From contig NZ_JACJRE010000029.1 of the NCBI RefSeq assembly GCF_014697075.1, positions 1-64,000 on the forward strand: DNA of 64,000 nt, in the 5' to 3' direction. Position 1 is the stretch's first letter, and every line of letters begins with the position of its first letter. Below, in pieces: positions 63,008 through 64,000 of the stretch. This DNA comes from Tolypothrix sp. FACHB-123 (lineage in GTDB: Bacteria; Cyanobacteriota; Cyanobacteriia; Cyanobacteriales; Nostocaceae). The position numbers and the translations under genes are program-made. The notes below the pieces were generated by a model. The model was not told where the DNA came from, did not search any database, and was given only the letters and a program-made list of their open reading frames with translations.

Positions 63008-63848
63008 CCTTTAGTTTTCCAGCTGAAGCGATTCTCGTTTTCAGGAAAAAATGTAGATTCATGCGTTATCAGCCAGCCTTACCAATACTTCCCCAATCAT
63101 TTGAATCTACGCACTCGATAAATCCACCGCAGTCTGACAAACAATTGTTTGTCAGGGAATAAATTATCCATTTATAAGATGAAATTCATTATATAGCAAG
63201 TTTTTATGTCTTTAGGTAGATATGTTCTCATACTAAAGATATAGGTTTTTTGAAGTTATATCTTGTATTTAAAAGCAAAAGACGCGCATAAATTGTATTT
63301 AGAACTACATTTAAGCGCATCAGCAATAATGACTAATTTTTCATGAGTAACTGATAGGACTTACGCAGAAGTTACGAAACCAAGCACCTCTCACGACAAG
63401 AAAGATCAAGCATAAATGAGATTGTGTAAGATATTTTGCATCAGTCAATCAGATATCTGCGCGTCTCCTCGCCAAGCATAATTCTGTTGCGTGAAGGTAC
63501 TTTCTCTCAAGCCATATTATCGAGAGAGTGATGTCTGAAGACAAGCCGATACGCTTTGACGCATCTGTGACGCATATTTTTTTGCACAAAAATCTCTACT
63601 ATTTTATTGTTTGGCTTCTATTTTTCACTAAATCATTAATTTTCAAAATAGACTTAATTTGCCATATTTATTATTATGTAAAACTTCAATGATAAACATT
63701 GATTAAATTCAATGATTATTTGATAGATAGAACAATAAGTCTTACTGATAACTATCTTTATAAATTAACATTTTACGAATTGACTAGTTTGCAGTCAATA
63801 TAAGAATAAGAACTTCAAATATAGAAAATATCTTTTTGGTAAAAAAAC
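63008..63848. other. 840-bp spacer with a 22-bp palindrome and possible repeat remnant
   Basis: Contains the metalloprotease promoter region, the palindrome at 63134-63155, GTAGATTC / GAATCTAC (about 63051-63058 and 63105-63112), and, from about 63355, the phrase AGGACTTACGCAGAAGTTACG. That phrase resembles the terminal sequence of cyanobacterial insertion elements; no partner end or transposase was seen. The last 200 bp are very AT-rich, the presumed flavodiiron promoter. Confidence 0.5.
63134..63155. promoter_or_regulatory. 22-bp perfect palindrome, candidate operator
   Basis: Half site CTGACAAACAA followed by its exact complement with no spacer. It lies 127 bp upstream of the metalloprotease start and about 690 bp before the flavodiiron gene. 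Spacing and TGACA...TGTCA ends resemble TetR-type operators. No regulator gene is in view. Confidence 0.5.
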
Positions 63849-64000
63849 ATGGCATTACTTACACAAGCTACTCCAATTACAAATTTTTCCGGAAGATTGA
63901 CGATTGAAACTGCGGAAATTGCTGCTGAAACTACTGCTATACGTTGTCTTGACTGGGATAGAGAACGTTTTGATATTGAATTTGGTTTACGGAACGGTAC
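63849..64000 (+). CDS. Flavodiiron (diflavin flavoprotein) gene, 5' end only
   Basis: The first 50 residues (MALLTQATPITNFSGRLTIE, then TAEIAAETTAIRCLDWDRER, then FDIEFGLRNGT) run off the window edge. The block AIRCLDWDRERFDIEFGLRNGT matches the start of cyanobacterial Flv1/Flv3-type proteins, which reduce O2 to water with electrons from photosystem I and, in heterocyst-forming species, also protect nitrogenase. Too little is present to choose between Flv1, Flv3 and the heterocyst forms. Incomplete because of the window, not broken. Confidence 0.75.
   Translation, partial: MALLTQATPITNFSGRLTIETAEIAAETTAIRCLDWDRERFDIEFGLRNG

Noticed and set aside
63355..63390. Possible insertion-sequence end (AGGACTTACGCAGAAGTT)
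   Set aside because: Only one end-like phrase, no matching inverted end, target duplication or transposase in the window.

Overview
The window comes from a filamentous, probably heterocyst-forming cyanobacterium (Nostoc/Tolypothrix/Calothrix type). Evidence: the HIP1 octamer GCGATCGC is very frequent; there are photosystem genes (psaK, psbZ, a Psb35-like gene) and a cyanobacterial flavodiiron gene start; the hydrocarbon pair ado/aar is present; a four-gene desaturase cluster and two GH100 invertases are present; and short tandem repeats of the CTAGGGG / CCCCTAG and GGGCATT types, as found in Nostocales, lie between genes. Genus-level placement is inference. The sequence is mostly chromosomal housekeeping DNA, with an accessory-rich last quarter.

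Layout. 1-6.2 kb: truncated FAD monooxygenase, mutL, a rhodanese without its cysteine, tRNA-Ala(GGC), a small membrane protein, hisF and ruvB. 6-12 kb: a secreted TPR protein, two tandem metallophosphoesterases, an MFS transporter and an orphan sugar-ABC permease. 12.2-18.3 kb: the hydrocarbon cluster ado-aar-accA-SDR-folE with trpF convergent. 18.4-24 kb: psaK, a site-2 protease, then a minus-strand pair consisting of a PspA/IM30-like coiled-coil protein and a glycine-zipper/WD40/J-domain fusion, then a frameshifted HicB-type antitoxin remnant. 24-31.4 kb: bciB (divinyl chlorophyllide reductase), a PLP enzyme, and desC-desA-desB-desD, which together predict synthesis of C18 fatty acids with up to four double bonds. 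31.7-38.5 kb: a proA paralogue that appears to lack the catalytic cysteine, tRNA-Gly(GCC), ribH, psbZ and a DHH-CBS-CBS-nucleotidyltransferase fusion. 38.5-49 kb: a broken Uma2 gene, two tandem GH100 invertases, rsmB, a TerB-like gene, psb35, a class A penicillin-binding protein, folK and a NUDIX hydrolase. 49-64 kb: an ADP-ribosylglycohydrolase remnant, small uncharacterised genes, a DegT-type aminotransferase, a 32-residue membrane sORF, a pentapeptide-repeat protein, a large STAND (HTH-NB-ARC-14xWD40) gene broken at a run of ten A residues, a B12-binding radical SAM protein overlapping convergently with a secreted zinc metalloprotease, and the start of a flavodiiron gene.

The best candidates for undescribed biology are: (i) the two-gene unit 20992-23568, where a duplicated glycine-zipper membrane segment, a seven-bladed propeller and a C-terminal J domain are fused and follow a PspA-like gene; (ii) the STAND gene 54776-58392, whose two halves would be joined by one-base slippage on A10 and which has a perfect inverted repeat in its promoter region; (iii) the convergent radical SAM/metalloprotease pair with a REP-like palindrome inside the protease frame and a 22-bp perfect palindrome upstream. 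All family assignments were made by reading motifs and from memory of the families; no database search was run.
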